The notes: generated by a model not told the origin, from the sequence alone. A stretch of DNA of 64,000 bases from G963668345 sp965206025 (GCA_965206025.1 CBDBIU010000003.1:372001-436000), one strand, 5' to 3'; positions 1 through 9,667 are shown, numbered from the stretch's first letter. Translations and numbers: made by a program.

Positions 1-911
1 TCACGGATTGTCTGCTGCACCCGGGGATCGGAGAATTCTCGCCGGCCGGCCGTTTGCTTGGAAATGAGTTTGAGAATGAGATATCCCCGCTTGGTTCTGA
101 TGATGGGGGATACCTCGCCCGGTGACAACGACGCCACGGCTCGGCGCAACGGGATGTCGACCTTCTCCAGGCTCGATTGTGGAATGAACCCCAGGTCGCC
201 GCCGTTGGCCGTCGAAACCGGGTCTTCGGAAAAGCTCTGCGCGAGAACATCGAACTCTTCCCCGTCGCGGAGCCGCTCTTCGATCATGGCGATTTTCGCG
301 CGGGCGCTTTCCCGGTCCGTGGCGTCGTCATTCCGCAGATTCGGGACGGGCACCTCGCTGTGGGAGGTCACCACGATCTCGGCGACGTGATACTGCTGTT
401 CGGGAAAGTTAAAGCCGGCTTTATTGTCTTCGTAATACGCTTTTATTTCATCTTCGCTTACCGAGACCGCTGACCTGATTTCTTTGTTCAACAGCCTCTC
501 AATCGTCAGTGTACGCCGCAACTCCTCTCTGAATTCCTCCCTGGTCATGCCACGCTCTTCGATATATTTTCGGAAGGCCTCGGCGTCAGGATGCAGTGCT
601 TCGCGCTCTTCCAAGCGAGCCTGTACGTCGGAGTCGACGGCCGTGAGTCCCTCTTTTTCGGCTCGCCGCAACATGGCATAGCGGTCGATCACCCCGCGGA
701 GAACGGTCAGGCGAAGCATCTCGGCCTGATGCTTCGTGGGAGGTTCGGCCATGTCGCCGACTTCGTTTTGGTAATACTTATCGAGCTGCGCGTAGGTAAT
801 CCGGTAGCCATTGACGACGGCGGCCGCATCGCTGTCGGCGCCATTCCGACAAGCGCAGAGCACAAGTACACAACCGACCCAGGCGCTAATTCGACGGACG
901 TCGACGACCAT
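1..911 (-). CDS. SurA/PpiC-type peptidylprolyl isomerase lipoprotein, 3' end cut by window edge
   Basis: Translating the minus strand from the ATG at 911 gives an open frame of about 303 residues that runs off the window. The N-terminus is a short hydrophobic signal ending in a lipobox-like LCAC (residues 18-21), so it is probably a lipid-anchored periplasmic or outer-membrane foldase. Residues of about 30-165 look like the helical SurA N-terminal chaperone region. Residues of about 170-290 look like a parvulin (rotamase) domain, with the typical GGDLGF stretch and a closing GYLILKL strand. Proteins of this family help outer-membrane proteins fold. It follows rplQ in the same direction, but a repeat element (996-1180) separates them, so it is probably an independent unit. 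A GGGGAG sits almost on the ATG, so the start is not certain. A second SurA-like gene lies at 36552. Confidence 0.85.
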   Translation of the reverse strand, partial: MVVDVRRISAWVGCVLVLCACRNGADSDAAAVVNGYRITYAQLDKYYQNEVGDMAEPPTKHQAEMLRLTVLRGVIDRYAMLRRAEKEGLTAVDSDVQARLEEREALHPDAEAFRKYIEERGMTREEFREELRRTLTIERLLNKEIRSAVSVSEDEIKAYYEDNKAGFNFPEQQYHVAEIVVTSHSEVPVPNLRNDDATDRESARAKIAMIEERLRDGEEFDVLAQSFSEDPVSTANGGDLGFIPQSSLEKVDIPLRRAVASLSPGEVSPIIRTKRGYLILKLISKQTAGRREFSDPRVQQTIR

Positions 912-995
912 ACTCCCCTATTGTAGTGCCGCGGAAACCAAGGCGGATGCGCGAGTCTTAGGCAGGCCGAGGGGCGGACCGCCGGGCCGGGACGC

Positions 996-1180
996 CTAGC
1001 CCGCTTTTCTCACCACGTGGCGAGGCGAAGTGCGTGAGAGGCCCGTCAGTACAAGGCGCGCGACGCTCGGCGAGGGGAGGCGTACTTGAACAGTACGTTG
1101 AGCACGGCGAGCAAGCGCAACGCAGTAATCACGGGCCTATTGCGTGCTTCGACCGTCAGGTGGTGAGAAATGCGGGCTAG
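996..1180. repeat. CTAG-bounded inverted-repeat element, family 1, copy 1
   Basis: A 185 bp element whose ends are inverted repeats of about 24 bp with two mismatches. The left end begins CTAGCCCGCTTTTCTCACC and the right end, read on the other strand, begins CTAGCCCGCATTTCTCACC. The interior holds a small perfect hairpin (CGTACT, TGAAC loop, AGTACG) at 1081-1097. Near-identical sequence recurs at 52428-52627, and as a right half at 28114-28198. The terminal CTAG at 1177-1180 supplies the TAG stop of rplQ. It is probably a non-autonomous MITE-like element; the mobilising transposase is not in this window. Confidence 0.8.
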
Positions 1181-1641
1181 GAGGAGGCCGGGGGAGGGGT
1201 TTCTTTTTCGGCGGGTTCGGATTCGGCCTGCTGCTTCAGGCGCTCTTCGCGCCGCTTGCGACGCTCCTCGCCGCGCTTTTTCAGTTCCGAGCCGACGACC
1301 TCAAGCATCGCCTGCTCGGCGCCGTCTCCCTTGCGTCCGCCCAGCCGGATCACTCTCGTGTACCCTCCGTCGCGCTGGGCGAAGCGAGGCCCCAGCGTTT
1401 CGAACAGCTTCTTGACGGCTCCCGGCGTTTGCAGGAAGGCCGCCGCCTGGCGGCGAGTGTGCAGGGTGTCGGCCTTGGCCAGCGTGATCATCTTCTCCAC
1501 CAAGGGCCGGGCCGCCTTCGCCCGGGTGACGGTCGTAATCACCCGGTCCTGGAGAATGACGCTCGTGGCGAGGCCACGAAGCAGGGCCCGCCGAGCGGAG
1601 CCGTCCCGCTGAAGTTTGAAGCCGCCCTTGCGATGCCGCAC
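1177..1641 (-). CDS. rplQ: 50S ribosomal protein L17
   Basis: Large-subunit protein L17, the last gene of the ribosomal block, 15 bp after rpoA. The N-terminus (MRHRKGGFKLQRDG) and the TTVTRAKAARPLVEKMITLAK stretch in the middle are diagnostic. At 154 residues it is longer than the usual 115-130. The extra sequence is a charged tail rich in Arg, Glu and Lys that ends in Pro and Ser and is probably disordered. The TAG stop (complement of 1177-1179) lies inside the terminal CTAG of the repeat element at 996-1180, so the natural end of the tail may have been altered by that insertion. Confidence 0.97.
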   Translation of the reverse strand: MRHRKGGFKLQRDGSARRALLRGLATSVILQDRVITTVTRAKAARPLVEKMITLAKADTLHTRRQAAAFLQTPGAVKKLFETLGPRFAQRDGGYTRVIRLGGRKGDGAEQAMLEVVGSELKKRGEERRKRREERLKQQAESEPAEKETPPPASS

Positions 1642-1656
1642 GTTATTTCCCTTCGC

Positions 1657-2673
<1,017 letters not shown>

Positions 2674-2746
2674 TCGCCTTATCTCCCTGTGAGCTGCCTT
2701 GTGCTGGGGTTCTGTTTCTGCTGGGACGCTCCGAGGCGGCCCAAAC

Positions 2747-3382
2747 TTACCTAGAATACAGCTCGACGATCAACTGCTCGTTGATTGGAACCTGCACCAA
2801 TTCGTCGCGTCGCGGCATTCCCGTAATTCGGCCGCTTAGCTTTTCCCGGTCGGCTTCCAGCCAGCTTGGAGTCAGCATGTGCGCCGTACTCTCCGTGGCG
2901 GCCAAGACGCCACCGTGTTTGCGGCTCTTTTCACGAATCTCGATCACATCGTTCGGTTTAACGATGAAAGAAGGGATGTTGACCTTCCGACCGTTGACCT
3001 GGACGTGCCCGTGACGTACGGTCTGGCGGGCCTGGGACCGGCTGGTGCCGAAGCCCATGCGATAGATCACGTTGTCAAGCCGCCGCTCGAGCAGCGATAG
3101 CAGGTTTTCGCCCACCACGCCCTTCATCTGCACGGCTTTTCGGTAGTAGTTGCGAAACTGCCGCTCCAGCATCCCGTAGATGCGCCGTACCCTCTGTTTC
3201 TCGCGCAACTGCAAGCCGTAGCCGAGCAAACGTCTGGGACGGCTCGTCTTGCCGTGCTGCCCGGGAAAGTAGTTGCGCTTCTCAATAGCGCAACTCGGGC
3301 CGTAGCAGCGCTCTCCCTTGAGAAAGAGCTTCATACCTTCGCGCCGGCACAACCGGCAGACGGGGCCTCTATATCTTGCCAT
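2747..3382 (-). CDS. rpsD: 30S ribosomal protein S4, zinc-binding form
   Basis: S4 nucleates 16S rRNA assembly and in many bacteria represses its own alpha operon. The protein has 211 residues. The N-terminal cysteines C9, C12, C26 and C31 form a CX2C-X13-CX4C zinc knuckle, so this is the C-plus type of S4. The S4 RNA-binding domain (about residues 99-160) contains RLDNVIYRMGFGTSRSQARQ. It is preceded by rpsK with a 94 bp gap and followed by rpoA. Confidence 0.98.
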   Translation of the reverse strand: MARYRGPVCRLCRREGMKLFLKGERCYGPSCAIEKRNYFPGQHGKTSRPRRLLGYGLQLREKQRVRRIYGMLERQFRNYYRKAVQMKGVVGENLLSLLERRLDNVIYRMGFGTSRSQARQTVRHGHVQVNGRKVNIPSFIVKPNDVIEIREKSRKHGGVLAATESTAHMLTPSWLEADREKLSGRITGMPRRDELVQVPINEQLIVELYSR

Positions 3383-3476
3383 TTTGTCTTCCGTTCATTC
3401 GCTTACCCTTCTCGGAGCGGGCCATGCGGCTTTCGATGATCGGTCGATTTGCTGCAGCCGTCATCGCCGCTCCCGT

Positions 3477-3878
3477 TCACACGCGCCGCTTTTTCGGCGG
3501 CCGACAGCCGTTATGCGGAATCGGCGTCACATCTTTGATCTGTTTGACGGTGATGCCCGCCGTCGCCAGCGCCCGGATCGCCGATTCGCGTCCTCCACCG
3601 GGACCTTTCACTCGAACGTTGACCGTCCGCACGCCGTGTTCTTTAGCCGCGTTGGCGGCGGTCAGGCAGGCTTGCTGAGCCGCGAAGGGTGTTCCCTTCT
3701 GAGATCCTCGAAACCCTAGCGAACCGGCGCTCGACCAGGCGACGACCTTCCCCGCCGGATCGCTGATCGTCACAATCGTGTTGTTGAACGTAGCCTTGAC
3801 GTGAACAATCCCGACGGGGACCGATTTCCGTGTCCGGCTGCGCTTCTTCTTGGCTCCCTTGCCCTTTGCCTTGGCCAT
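3477..3878 (-). CDS. rpsK: 30S ribosomal protein S11
   Basis: S11 of the small-subunit platform, 133 residues. It has the basic N-terminal extension, then GIVHVKATFNNTIVTISDP, and the conserved C-terminal NGCRPPKKRRV. It follows rpsM by 30 bp in the alpha-operon order rpsM-rpsK-rpsD-rpoA-rplQ. Confidence 0.98.
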   Translation of the reverse strand: MAKAKGKGAKKKRSRTRKSVPVGIVHVKATFNNTIVTISDPAGKVVAWSSAGSLGFRGSQKGTPFAAQQACLTAANAAKEHGVRTVNVRVKGPGGGRESAIRALATAGITVKQIKDVTPIPHNGCRPPKKRRV

Positions 3879-3908
3879 GTCCCCTCTCGTTCAGACTGCC
3901 GTCGGTTG

Positions 3909-4289
3909 CTACTTGCCGACCTTCCTTTTGGCCGCGACCGCGCCCCGGCGCGGACCCTTGCGCGTACGGGCGTTGGTGTGGGTTCGTTGGCCTCGCACGG
4001 GCAGGCCGCGCCGGTGCCGCAAACCGCGATACGTGCCGATCTCGATCAGCCGGCGGATGTTCATCGCCAATTCCTGGCGCAGGTCGCCTTCCACCGAACC
4101 CTCGGCTTCGAGGATCCTTCTCAGGTTAGTGATCTCGTCATCGCTCAGCTCGCCCATCTTCTTGCCGAAGTCGATGCCGGCGCGATAGAGCAGCGAGCGA
4201 GCGCGGGCGCGCCCGATGCCGAAGATATAGGTCAGCGAGATTTCCGCTCGCTTGGCGGGTGGTAGGTCGACTCCTGCGATTCGTGCCAT
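3909..4289 (-). CDS. rpsM: 30S ribosomal protein S13
   Basis: S13 of the small-subunit head, which contacts the P-site tRNA and the large-subunit bridge. It has 126 residues. Diagnostic parts are MARIAGVDLPPAKRAEI at the N-terminus, YIFGIGRARA in the helix-two-turn-helix region, and the C-terminal RGLPVRGQRTHTNARTRKG. It lies 38 bp after rpmJ. Confidence 0.98.
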   Translation of the reverse strand: MARIAGVDLPPAKRAEISLTYIFGIGRARARSLLYRAGIDFGKKMGELSDDEITNLRRILEAEGSVEGDLRQELAMNIRRLIEIGTYRGLRHRRGLPVRGQRTHTNARTRKGPRRGAVAAKRKVGK

Positions 4290-4327
4290 TTATCGCCTCG
4301 AAACCGTGACTCGGTTGGAAACTTTCA

Positions 4328-4441
4328 TCATCCTTGCCGCTGCTTATGCTTGGGGTTCGTGCAGAGCACCCGCAGGACGCCCTTGCGGCGGACGATCTTG
4401 CAGTTGCGACACAACTTCTTGACCGACGCTCTCACCTTCAT
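4328..4441 (-). CDS. rpmJ: 50S ribosomal protein L36
   Basis: A 37-residue frame beginning MKVRASVKKLCRNCKIVRRK, the classic L36 sequence, with zinc ligands C11, C14 and C27 plus H32. The ATG at 4441 overlaps the TGA of infA as ATGA (4438-4441), so the two are translationally coupled. The zinc-binding form is present. Confidence 0.97.
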   Translation of the reverse strand: MKVRASVKKLCRNCKIVRRKGVLRVLCTNPKHKQRQG

Positions 4442-4674
4442 GAAGGGTCCCTCTGCACGATCCGGCCGCGCCGATCGTCGTGGGAAGACAACTCGACCCG
4501 CACTTTGTCTCCCGGAAGCAGCCGCAGGAAGTCGTTCTTCCGCCTTCCGGAAACGTGGGCTACAAGGCGCGACTGATCGTTCAGCTCGACCCGAAAAAGG
4601 TCGTTCGGCAGCGATTCGACGACCGTAGCCGGCCGCGGCGTTTGCAGTCCGTTTTCCTTGCTTCGCTTAGCCAT
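4438..4674 (-). CDS. infA: translation initiation factor IF-1
   Basis: IF-1 is an OB-fold protein that occupies the A site during initiation. It has 78 residues with a short basic N-terminal extension. The core runs from VVESLPNDLFRVELND to LPGDKVRVELS. It overlaps the end of map by 8 bp and the start of rpmJ by 4 bp. Confidence 0.96.
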   Translation of the reverse strand: MAKRSKENGLQTPRPATVVESLPNDLFRVELNDQSRLVAHVSGRRKNDFLRLLPGDKVRVELSSHDDRRGRIVQRDPS

Positions 4675-5497
4675 GGAGACTGCTCACCGCTTCCGTGCGG
4701 GTTTCCCGCTCCGCCTCGGCGCTCTCCTCCGGTCCGGTCAGCACCCAAGGGCCGTTTTCGGTCACCGCGACGCAGTGCTCGAAGTGCGCCGCGTTCGAAC
4801 CATCGGATGTTACCGCCGTCCAGTGATCCGGTAAAACGCGCGTCTCCCGCCCGCCGGCGGCAACCATCGGCTCGATCGCCAGCACCATGCCTTCCCTCAA
4901 TCGAGGATTGCTGGCTCGCTGGTCGATGTAATTCGGCACTTGAGGCTCTTCATGCAGCTTGGTGCCAATCCCGTGCCCCACGAAGTCGCGGACGATCGAT
5001 AACCCGTTGCCCTCGACATGGCGCTGCACCGCGCCGCAAAGATCGTAAAGGCGTCGGCCGGCCGTCGCCTGCTCGATTGCCAAGTCCAAAGACTCCTTCG
5101 TCACGCGCAACAGCCGCTCGGTCTCCGGCTGAATCCGGCCCACCGGCACGGTCGTAGCCGAGTCGCCGTAGTAGCCGTCGAGCTGGACGCCGATGTCGAT
5201 CTTGACGATATCGCCCTCTCGCAGGATCCTCTGCTTGGAGGGCACGCCGTGAACTACCTCTTCGTTGACCGAGGTGCACAGTACGCACGGGAATCGCCGG
5301 CCGGCGGCGGGAACATAGTAGCCCTTGAAAGCCGCTCGCGCTCCAGCGTCGGTGACCATCTTCTCGGCGACGACTTCCAGATCTTCGGTCGTCACGCCCG
5401 GCTCAACCATGCGAGTAAGATCGTCCAGAATGCGCCAGACGAGCAACCCGCTGGCACGCATCTTTCGCAACTCGGAGGAACTTTTTCGGATGATCAT
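4667..5497 (-). CDS. map: methionine aminopeptidase, type I
   Basis: Removes the N-terminal methionine from nascent proteins. It has 276 residues. The pita-bread fold signatures are visible: HGVPS, two metal-binding aspartates in KIDIGVQLDGYYGDSATT, the histidine in FVGHGIG, and glutamates in LAIEPM and in the C-terminal VAVTENG. It lies between adk and infA as in many spc operons. Its ATG (5497) overlaps the adk stop as TGATG. Confidence 0.97.
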   Translation of the reverse strand: MIIRKSSSELRKMRASGLLVWRILDDLTRMVEPGVTTEDLEVVAEKMVTDAGARAAFKGYYVPAAGRRFPCVLCTSVNEEVVHGVPSKQRILREGDIVKIDIGVQLDGYYGDSATTVPVGRIQPETERLLRVTKESLDLAIEQATAGRRLYDLCGAVQRHVEGNGLSIVRDFVGHGIGTKLHEEPQVPNYIDQRASNPRLREGMVLAIEPMVAAGGRETRVLPDHWTAVTSDGSNAAHFEHCVAVTENGPWVLTGPEESAEAERETRTEAVSSLHG

Positions 5498-6189
5498 CAG
5501 CGATCCAACAGCTCAAAAATTCGTTCGGTCACCTCATCTTCCGGCAACGACCCGTCCACGGTGTCCGTCGCTTGCCCCCGCTTCCGAAACACGTCGAAGA
5601 GCGGAAGCGTCTGCTGCTCGTAGGCTTGCAAACGTTCGCGCAAGACTTCCTCGCTGTCATCCACGCGCACCACCAAGTCGGTGTGGCACACATCACAGAC
5701 ATCGGAAACCTTAGGCGGGTGCGAATATATGTTGAAGATAGCGCCGCACTTAGGGCAAAGTCGACGGCCGGTAATCCTCTTTACCAGTTCATTATATCCG
5801 ATCCGGATTTCGATGACCACCGCCCCCAGCCCCAGCCCGTCGAGCACCGTTTCGAGCCGCTCGGCTTGCTGCGCCGTACGGGGATATCCATCGAGCAGGA
5901 ATCCCCCCCGACAGTCGGGCCGGTGGAGGCGGGCTTCCACGATTCCATTGACCAGCTCGTCGTCGGCAAGACGGCCTGCGGCCAGAGCAGCGCGCGCCTG
6001 CCGGCCCAGTGCAGAGCCACGCTTGATTTCTTCTCGAATCATGTTGCCTGTCGAAATCTGAGGGATCGCGTATCGTTTCGAAATCCTGAGCGCTTGGGTG
6101 CCCTTACCCGCTCCCGGAGGGCCGAACAAAACAATAGCTCCTACCGCTGCCGCCTTGGCCGCCATGGTCTGCTTCGCCGCCCCTTGCAC
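5497..6189 (-). CDS. adk: adenylate kinase, zinc-binding LID form
   Basis: Interconverts AMP plus ATP and two ADP. The P-loop is GPPGAGKGTQ. The LID domain carries CPKC and CDVC, a four-cysteine zinc site typical of the long Gram-positive-type enzyme. DGYPRTAQQAERL is the AMP-site region. The frame opens with GTG at 6189, giving 230 residues. An ATG eight codons in (6165) is an equally plausible start, since the first residues are not conserved. It follows secY by 28 bp. Confidence 0.97.
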   Translation of the reverse strand: MQGAAKQTMAAKAAAVGAIVLFGPPGAGKGTQALRISKRYAIPQISTGNMIREEIKRGSALGRQARAALAAGRLADDELVNGIVEARLHRPDCRGGFLLDGYPRTAQQAERLETVLDGLGLGAVVIEIRIGYNELVKRITGRRLCPKCGAIFNIYSHPPKVSDVCDVCHTDLVVRVDDSEEVLRERLQAYEQQTLPLFDVFRKRGQATDTVDGSLPEDEVTERIFELLDR

Positions 6190-6217
6190 CCCTCGATCCG
6201 GTCCCGGGAAACAGCAA

Positions 6218-7606
6218 TCACGAAAAGGAGCGGCGTCCCCGGATTCTGCCCGCCCGCGGCGTAAACCCTTCGTAGTGACGCATGATAAGCTGCGCCTCGA
6301 TCTGGTTAACCGTGTCCATGGCCACCCCGACGACGATCAGCAGCGACGTGCCGCCGAAATAGAAGTTCACGTTGAGACCCTCCAAAAAGGTCCGCGGCGC
6401 ATACTGATCGAAGAAATCTCCGACCGGCCCCCACAGTTGGTGGAGTTGCACACCGGCGATCATGAAGTCGGGGATCACCGAGATCAGAGCCAGATAAAGC
6501 CCTCCCACCATGGTGATCTTTGTCAGGATCTCGTTAATATGATCGGCGGTCGGCCGCCCGGAACGGATGCCGGGAACAAATCCGCCGTATTTTCGCATGT
6601 TGTCAGCCACTTCGGTTGGGTTAAAAATGATCGACACGTAAAAGAAACAGAAAAAGACGATCCCCGTCACATAGAGAAGCTCGTAGAGAGGCCTGCCGTA
6701 GGAAATCGGATCAAGCAGGCTTGTCAAGAACGGACTATCTTGCAGGGCCAGCCGCAGCGTCTGCGGAAAGGCAAGCATCGAGGAGGCGAAAATCACCGGT
6801 ATCACGCCGCCCGAGTTCACCTTCAGGGGCAGGTGCGTCGACTGCCCTCCCATCACCCGCCGCCCAACGACTCGACGGGCGTACTGCACCGGGATGCGCC
6901 TCTCGCCTCGCTCGACGAGTACGATAAAGGCCACCACGCCCACCATCGCCACAAGGATCAAAGCCAACTGCAGCATGCTCCACTGCCCGGTGACGAAGAC
7001 ATTCTCGTAAAGGTTCCGGATCGCCCCGGGCAGGCCGACCACGATGCCGGCGAAGATAATCAGCGACATGCCGTTGCCGATGCCCCGTTCGCTGATCTGC
7101 TCCCCGAGCCACATGATGAAAGCGGTCCCGGTCGTCAGGGTGATGACGGCCATGGCAATGAATCCCAGACCCGGGTCGCTCAGACCGCCGCGCTGCAAGG
7201 TGAAGGCGATGCCGGTGGACTGAACGAGGCTCAGTCCGATGGTCAAGTAGCGTGTCCACTGGGTGATCTTTCGCCTGCCGAGCTCGCCTTCTTTTTGCAG
7301 CTTCTCGAGCGTGGGGATGACAACGGTCAGCAGTTGCAAGATGATCGACGCCGTGATGTAGGGCATGATGCCCAGGGCGAAGATCGTCAACTGGCTCATC
7401 TGGCCGCCGGAGAACAAGTCCATCAAGCCCAGAGCCGTGCCTTCGGCCTGCTTGAAAAATTCCTGCAGCGCTTCTGTATTGACGCCCGGGGTGGGAATGT
7501 GACCGCCGATGCGGTACACGGCGAGCATAGCCAGCGTGAACAGGACGCGCCTGCGGAGATCAGGGACGCGGAAAACGTTTAGGAAGGTTTCAACGAACTT
7601 CATCAA
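6218..7606 (-). CDS. secY: preprotein translocase subunit SecY
   Basis: Central channel of the Sec translocon in the inner membrane, 462 residues with ten predicted membrane helices. Diagnostic segments are YRIGGHIPTPGV in the first periplasmic region, SIILQLLTVVIPTLEKLQKEG, the cytosolic GQSTHLPLKVNSGGVIPVIF loop, and FNPTEVADNMRKYGGFVPGI. It overlaps the end of rplO by 4 bp and precedes adk. The long plus-strand frame opposite it (6098-7582) is an antisense shadow. Confidence 0.98.
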   Translation of the reverse strand: MMKFVETFLNVFRVPDLRRRVLFTLAMLAVYRIGGHIPTPGVNTEALQEFFKQAEGTALGLMDLFSGGQMSQLTIFALGIMPYITASIILQLLTVVIPTLEKLQKEGELGRRKITQWTRYLTIGLSLVQSTGIAFTLQRGGLSDPGLGFIAMAVITLTTGTAFIMWLGEQISERGIGNGMSLIIFAGIVVGLPGAIRNLYENVFVTGQWSMLQLALILVAMVGVVAFIVLVERGERRIPVQYARRVVGRRVMGGQSTHLPLKVNSGGVIPVIFASSMLAFPQTLRLALQDSPFLTSLLDPISYGRPLYELLYVTGIVFFCFFYVSIIFNPTEVADNMRKYGGFVPGIRSGRPTADHINEILTKITMVGGLYLALISVIPDFMIAGVQLHQLWGPVGDFFDQYAPRTFLEGLNVNFYFGGTSLLIVVGVAMDTVNQIEAQLIMRHYEGFTPRAGRIRGRRSFS

Positions 7607-8046
7607 TCGGTCAAAACTTCGATTTTTCCACCGGCGGCTTCGATCTTTTCCCGACCGGACTGCGAGAAGCGGTGGGCCGATACGGTCACCGGGCGAGTCA
7701 GGGTCCCCTGGCCCAAGATCTTGAGGCCGTGCTTGAGCTTCTTGATGACACCCATCTGCTGGAGACTCTCGGGGGTGAAGGCGTCGCCTTCCAACTTGTC
7801 GAGACGGCTCACGTTGACGATGGCGAACTCTTTTCGAAAGAGGTTGTGGAATCCTCGCTTGGGGACGCGGCGGATCAGGGGCATCTGGCCGCCTTCAAAA
7901 CCGCGTTTACGGCTGTGGCCGCTCCGCGACAGTTGGCCCTTTTCCCCACGCCCGGCCGTCTTTCCGGTCCCGGAACCGAAGCCGCGGCCAATGCGCTTCC
8001 GTTTGCGGTTTTGCCCCGCCGGGGGGCGCAGTTGGCTCAGGTTCAC
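7603..8046 (-). CDS. rplO: 50S ribosomal protein L15
   Basis: L15, 147 residues, with the glycine- and arginine-rich N-terminus (RPPAGQNRKRKRIGRGFGSG) that threads into 23S rRNA. The start is GTG at 8046, overlapping the rpmD stop as GTGA. It precedes secY with a 4 bp overlap. Confidence 0.97.
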   Translation of the reverse strand: MNLSQLRPPAGQNRKRKRIGRGFGSGTGKTAGRGEKGQLSRSGHSRKRGFEGGQMPLIRRVPKRGFHNLFRKEFAIVNVSRLDKLEGDAFTPESLQQMGVIKKLKHGLKILGQGTLTRPVTVSAHRFSQSGREKIEAAGGKIEVLTD

Positions 8047-8222
8047 TTGGTCACCTCCACCAAATGGGGAATCTTGCGAATCATGCCGCGGATGGCATCA
8101 TCGTCGGGCCGCTCCACGGTCTGGCCCATTTTGCGCAATCCCAGTCCTCGGACCACTTTCTTGAGCTTCTTCGGGGACCCGATGGGGCTTCTGATCAGAC
8201 GGATTTTGACAGTGCCGGGCAT
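8043..8222 (-). CDS. rpmD: 50S ribosomal protein L30
   Basis: A 59-residue frame beginning MPGTVKIRLIRSPIGSPKKL and ending KIPHLVEVTK, matching the short bacterial L30. It starts with ATG at 8222, 10 bp after rpsE, and its TGA overlaps the GTG of rplO. The rpsE-rpmD-rplO order is the standard spc order. Confidence 0.97.
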   Translation of the reverse strand: MPGTVKIRLIRSPIGSPKKLKKVVRGLGLRKMGQTVERPDDDAIRGMIRKIPHLVEVTK

Positions 8223-8232
8223 CGCTACTTCC

Positions 8233-8739
8233 CTAGGTGGCGCGCGCGTCGACGCGTCGCATGGCGGCTACTTCTTCCTTGTCCCGCAACTGGAGAAGAG
8301 CATCAAACGTCGCTCTGATTACGTTGTGCGGGTTCTTCGACCCGATTGATTTCGTCAACACATTCTGAATGCCCGCGGCTTCGACCACGGCGCGAACCGC
8401 TCCTCCGGCAATGGTTCCTTTTCCCGTGCGAGCCGGCTTGAGCAGCACCCGCCCCGCGCCGAAAACACCCAGCACCTGATGAGGAATCGTGTGCTCGAGA
8501 GTGTTCACCTTGATCAGGTTTTTCTTCGCCCCCTCGATGGCCTTTCGGATCGCCGAGGGCACTTCCTTCGCCTTGCCCTTGGCGTAGCCCACAATGTGCT
8601 TTTCCGGATCGCCGACCACCACCAACGCGGTGAAACTCAGGTTCTTGCCGCCTTTGACAACCTTGGTCACACGATTTATGTTGACAACCTGATCCTTCAA
8701 GTTCAGCTGCGCCGCATCAATTCTTTTCTTGTTTGCCAT
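8233..8739 (-). CDS. rpsE: 30S ribosomal protein S5
   Basis: S5, involved in decoding accuracy and mRNA unwinding at the entry site. I chose the ATG at 8739, giving 168 residues beginning MANKKRIDAA. The open frame extends upstream, but the extra residues are shadow of rplR. The double-stranded-RNA-binding-like domain is VVNINRVTKVVKGGKNLSF, and the C-terminal domain includes TGKGTIAGGAVRAVVEAAG. It lies 7 bp after rplR. Confidence 0.97.
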   Translation of the reverse strand: MANKKRIDAAQLNLKDQVVNINRVTKVVKGGKNLSFTALVVVGDPEKHIVGYAKGKAKEVPSAIRKAIEGAKKNLIKVNTLEHTIPHQVLGVFGAGRVLLKPARTGKGTIAGGAVRAVVEAAGIQNVLTKSIGSKNPHNVIRATFDALLQLRDKEEVAAMRRVDARAT

Positions 8740-8746
8740 CGCGCTG

Positions 8747-9109
8747 TTAAAACTCCAATCCTCCCTCTCGGGCCGCCTCGGCGAGGGCCTTGACTCTACC
8801 GTGGAACAGGTGGCCGCCCCGGTCGAGCACGACGGCCTTGATTCCCGCCTTCTCGGCGCGCTGGGCGACCAACTTTCCAACCTCTTTCGCCGCCGCCATG
8901 TTTCCGCCGTAAGAGGCTTCGCATTGTTTGTCGCGCGTGCCGGCCGAAATCAGGGTTCGCCCCATGCTGTCATCCACGATCTGCGCATAGATGTGTTTGA
9001 GCGAGCGGAAAACGGCCAACCGGGGGCGCTCGGACGTCCCCCGGATTTTCTTGCGGATTCGCTCGTGAATCCATCGCCGACGCCGTCCCCTGGACACCTG
9101 ATGATACAT
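8747..9109 (-). CDS. rplR: 50S ribosomal protein L18
   Basis: L18 binds 5S rRNA in the central protuberance. It has 120 residues with a basic N-terminus, RPRLAVFRSLKHIYAQIVDD, and the closing FHGRVKALAEAAREGGLEF. It follows rplF by 19 bp. Confidence 0.97.
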   Translation of the reverse strand: MYHQVSRGRRRRWIHERIRKKIRGTSERPRLAVFRSLKHIYAQIVDDSMGRTLISAGTRDKQCEASYGGNMAAAKEVGKLVAQRAEKAGIKAVVLDRGGHLFHGRVKALAEAAREGGLEF

Positions 9110-9128
9110 GTTCCCGCAACTCTCCGAT

Positions 9129-9662
9129 CTACTTCACCCCGGCCTTGCCTTCTTTCTTGCGCAAGAACTCGCCGACATAACGAACACCTTTATTCTTGTA
9201 GGGGTCGGGCGGCCGGAGCGCCCGGATGTTAGCCGCCGTCTGTCCGACCAATTGCTTGTCAATACCGGAAACGGTAATCCTCGTCTGCTTTTCGACCTTG
9301 ATATCGACGCCCTCGGGCATGAGCAGCTCGATCGAGTGGGAGTAGCCCAACAAGAAAATCACCACCCGTCCCACAACTTGCGCTCGGTAGCCGATGCCCA
9401 CGATTTCCAGCTCGCGCGTGAATCCTTGCGTGACGCCAACCACTGCATTGTGGGCCAAACTGCGGATCAAGCCGTGGAGGGCGGTGTCTTGTTTGCGGCT
9501 CCGTCGCGCCACCAGTGTCGAGTCCTCGAGCTCCAGCTCAATCCCCGGAGGGATCGCACATTGCAGCTCACCCTTCGGGCCCCGTACTTCGAGTACGCCG
9601 CCCTTGATGCTGACCGTTGCCTCGGCGGGCAGGGGGATGGGTTTGAGACCGATTCTCGACAT
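9129..9662 (-). CDS. rplF: 50S ribosomal protein L6
   Basis: L6, two alpha-beta repeats, located near the factor-binding site. It has 177 residues, from MSRIGLKPIPLPAEATV to the C-terminal signature DPYKNKGVRYVGE. It lies 5 bp after rpsH. Confidence 0.98.
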   Translation of the reverse strand: MSRIGLKPIPLPAEATVSIKGGVLEVRGPKGELQCAIPPGIELELEDSTLVARRSRKQDTALHGLIRSLAHNAVVGVTQGFTRELEIVGIGYRAQVVGRVVIFLLGYSHSIELLMPEGVDIKVEKQTRITVSGIDKQLVGQTAANIRALRPPDPYKNKGVRYVGEFLRKKEGKAGVK

Positions 9663-9667
9663 CGCTT

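Noticed and set aside
6098..7582. A 494-codon plus-strand frame opposite secY
   Set aside because: It lies wholly antisense to secY, its residues are rich in His, Gln, Asp and Gly from GC-rich codon reversal, and it shows no domain or ribosome-binding site.
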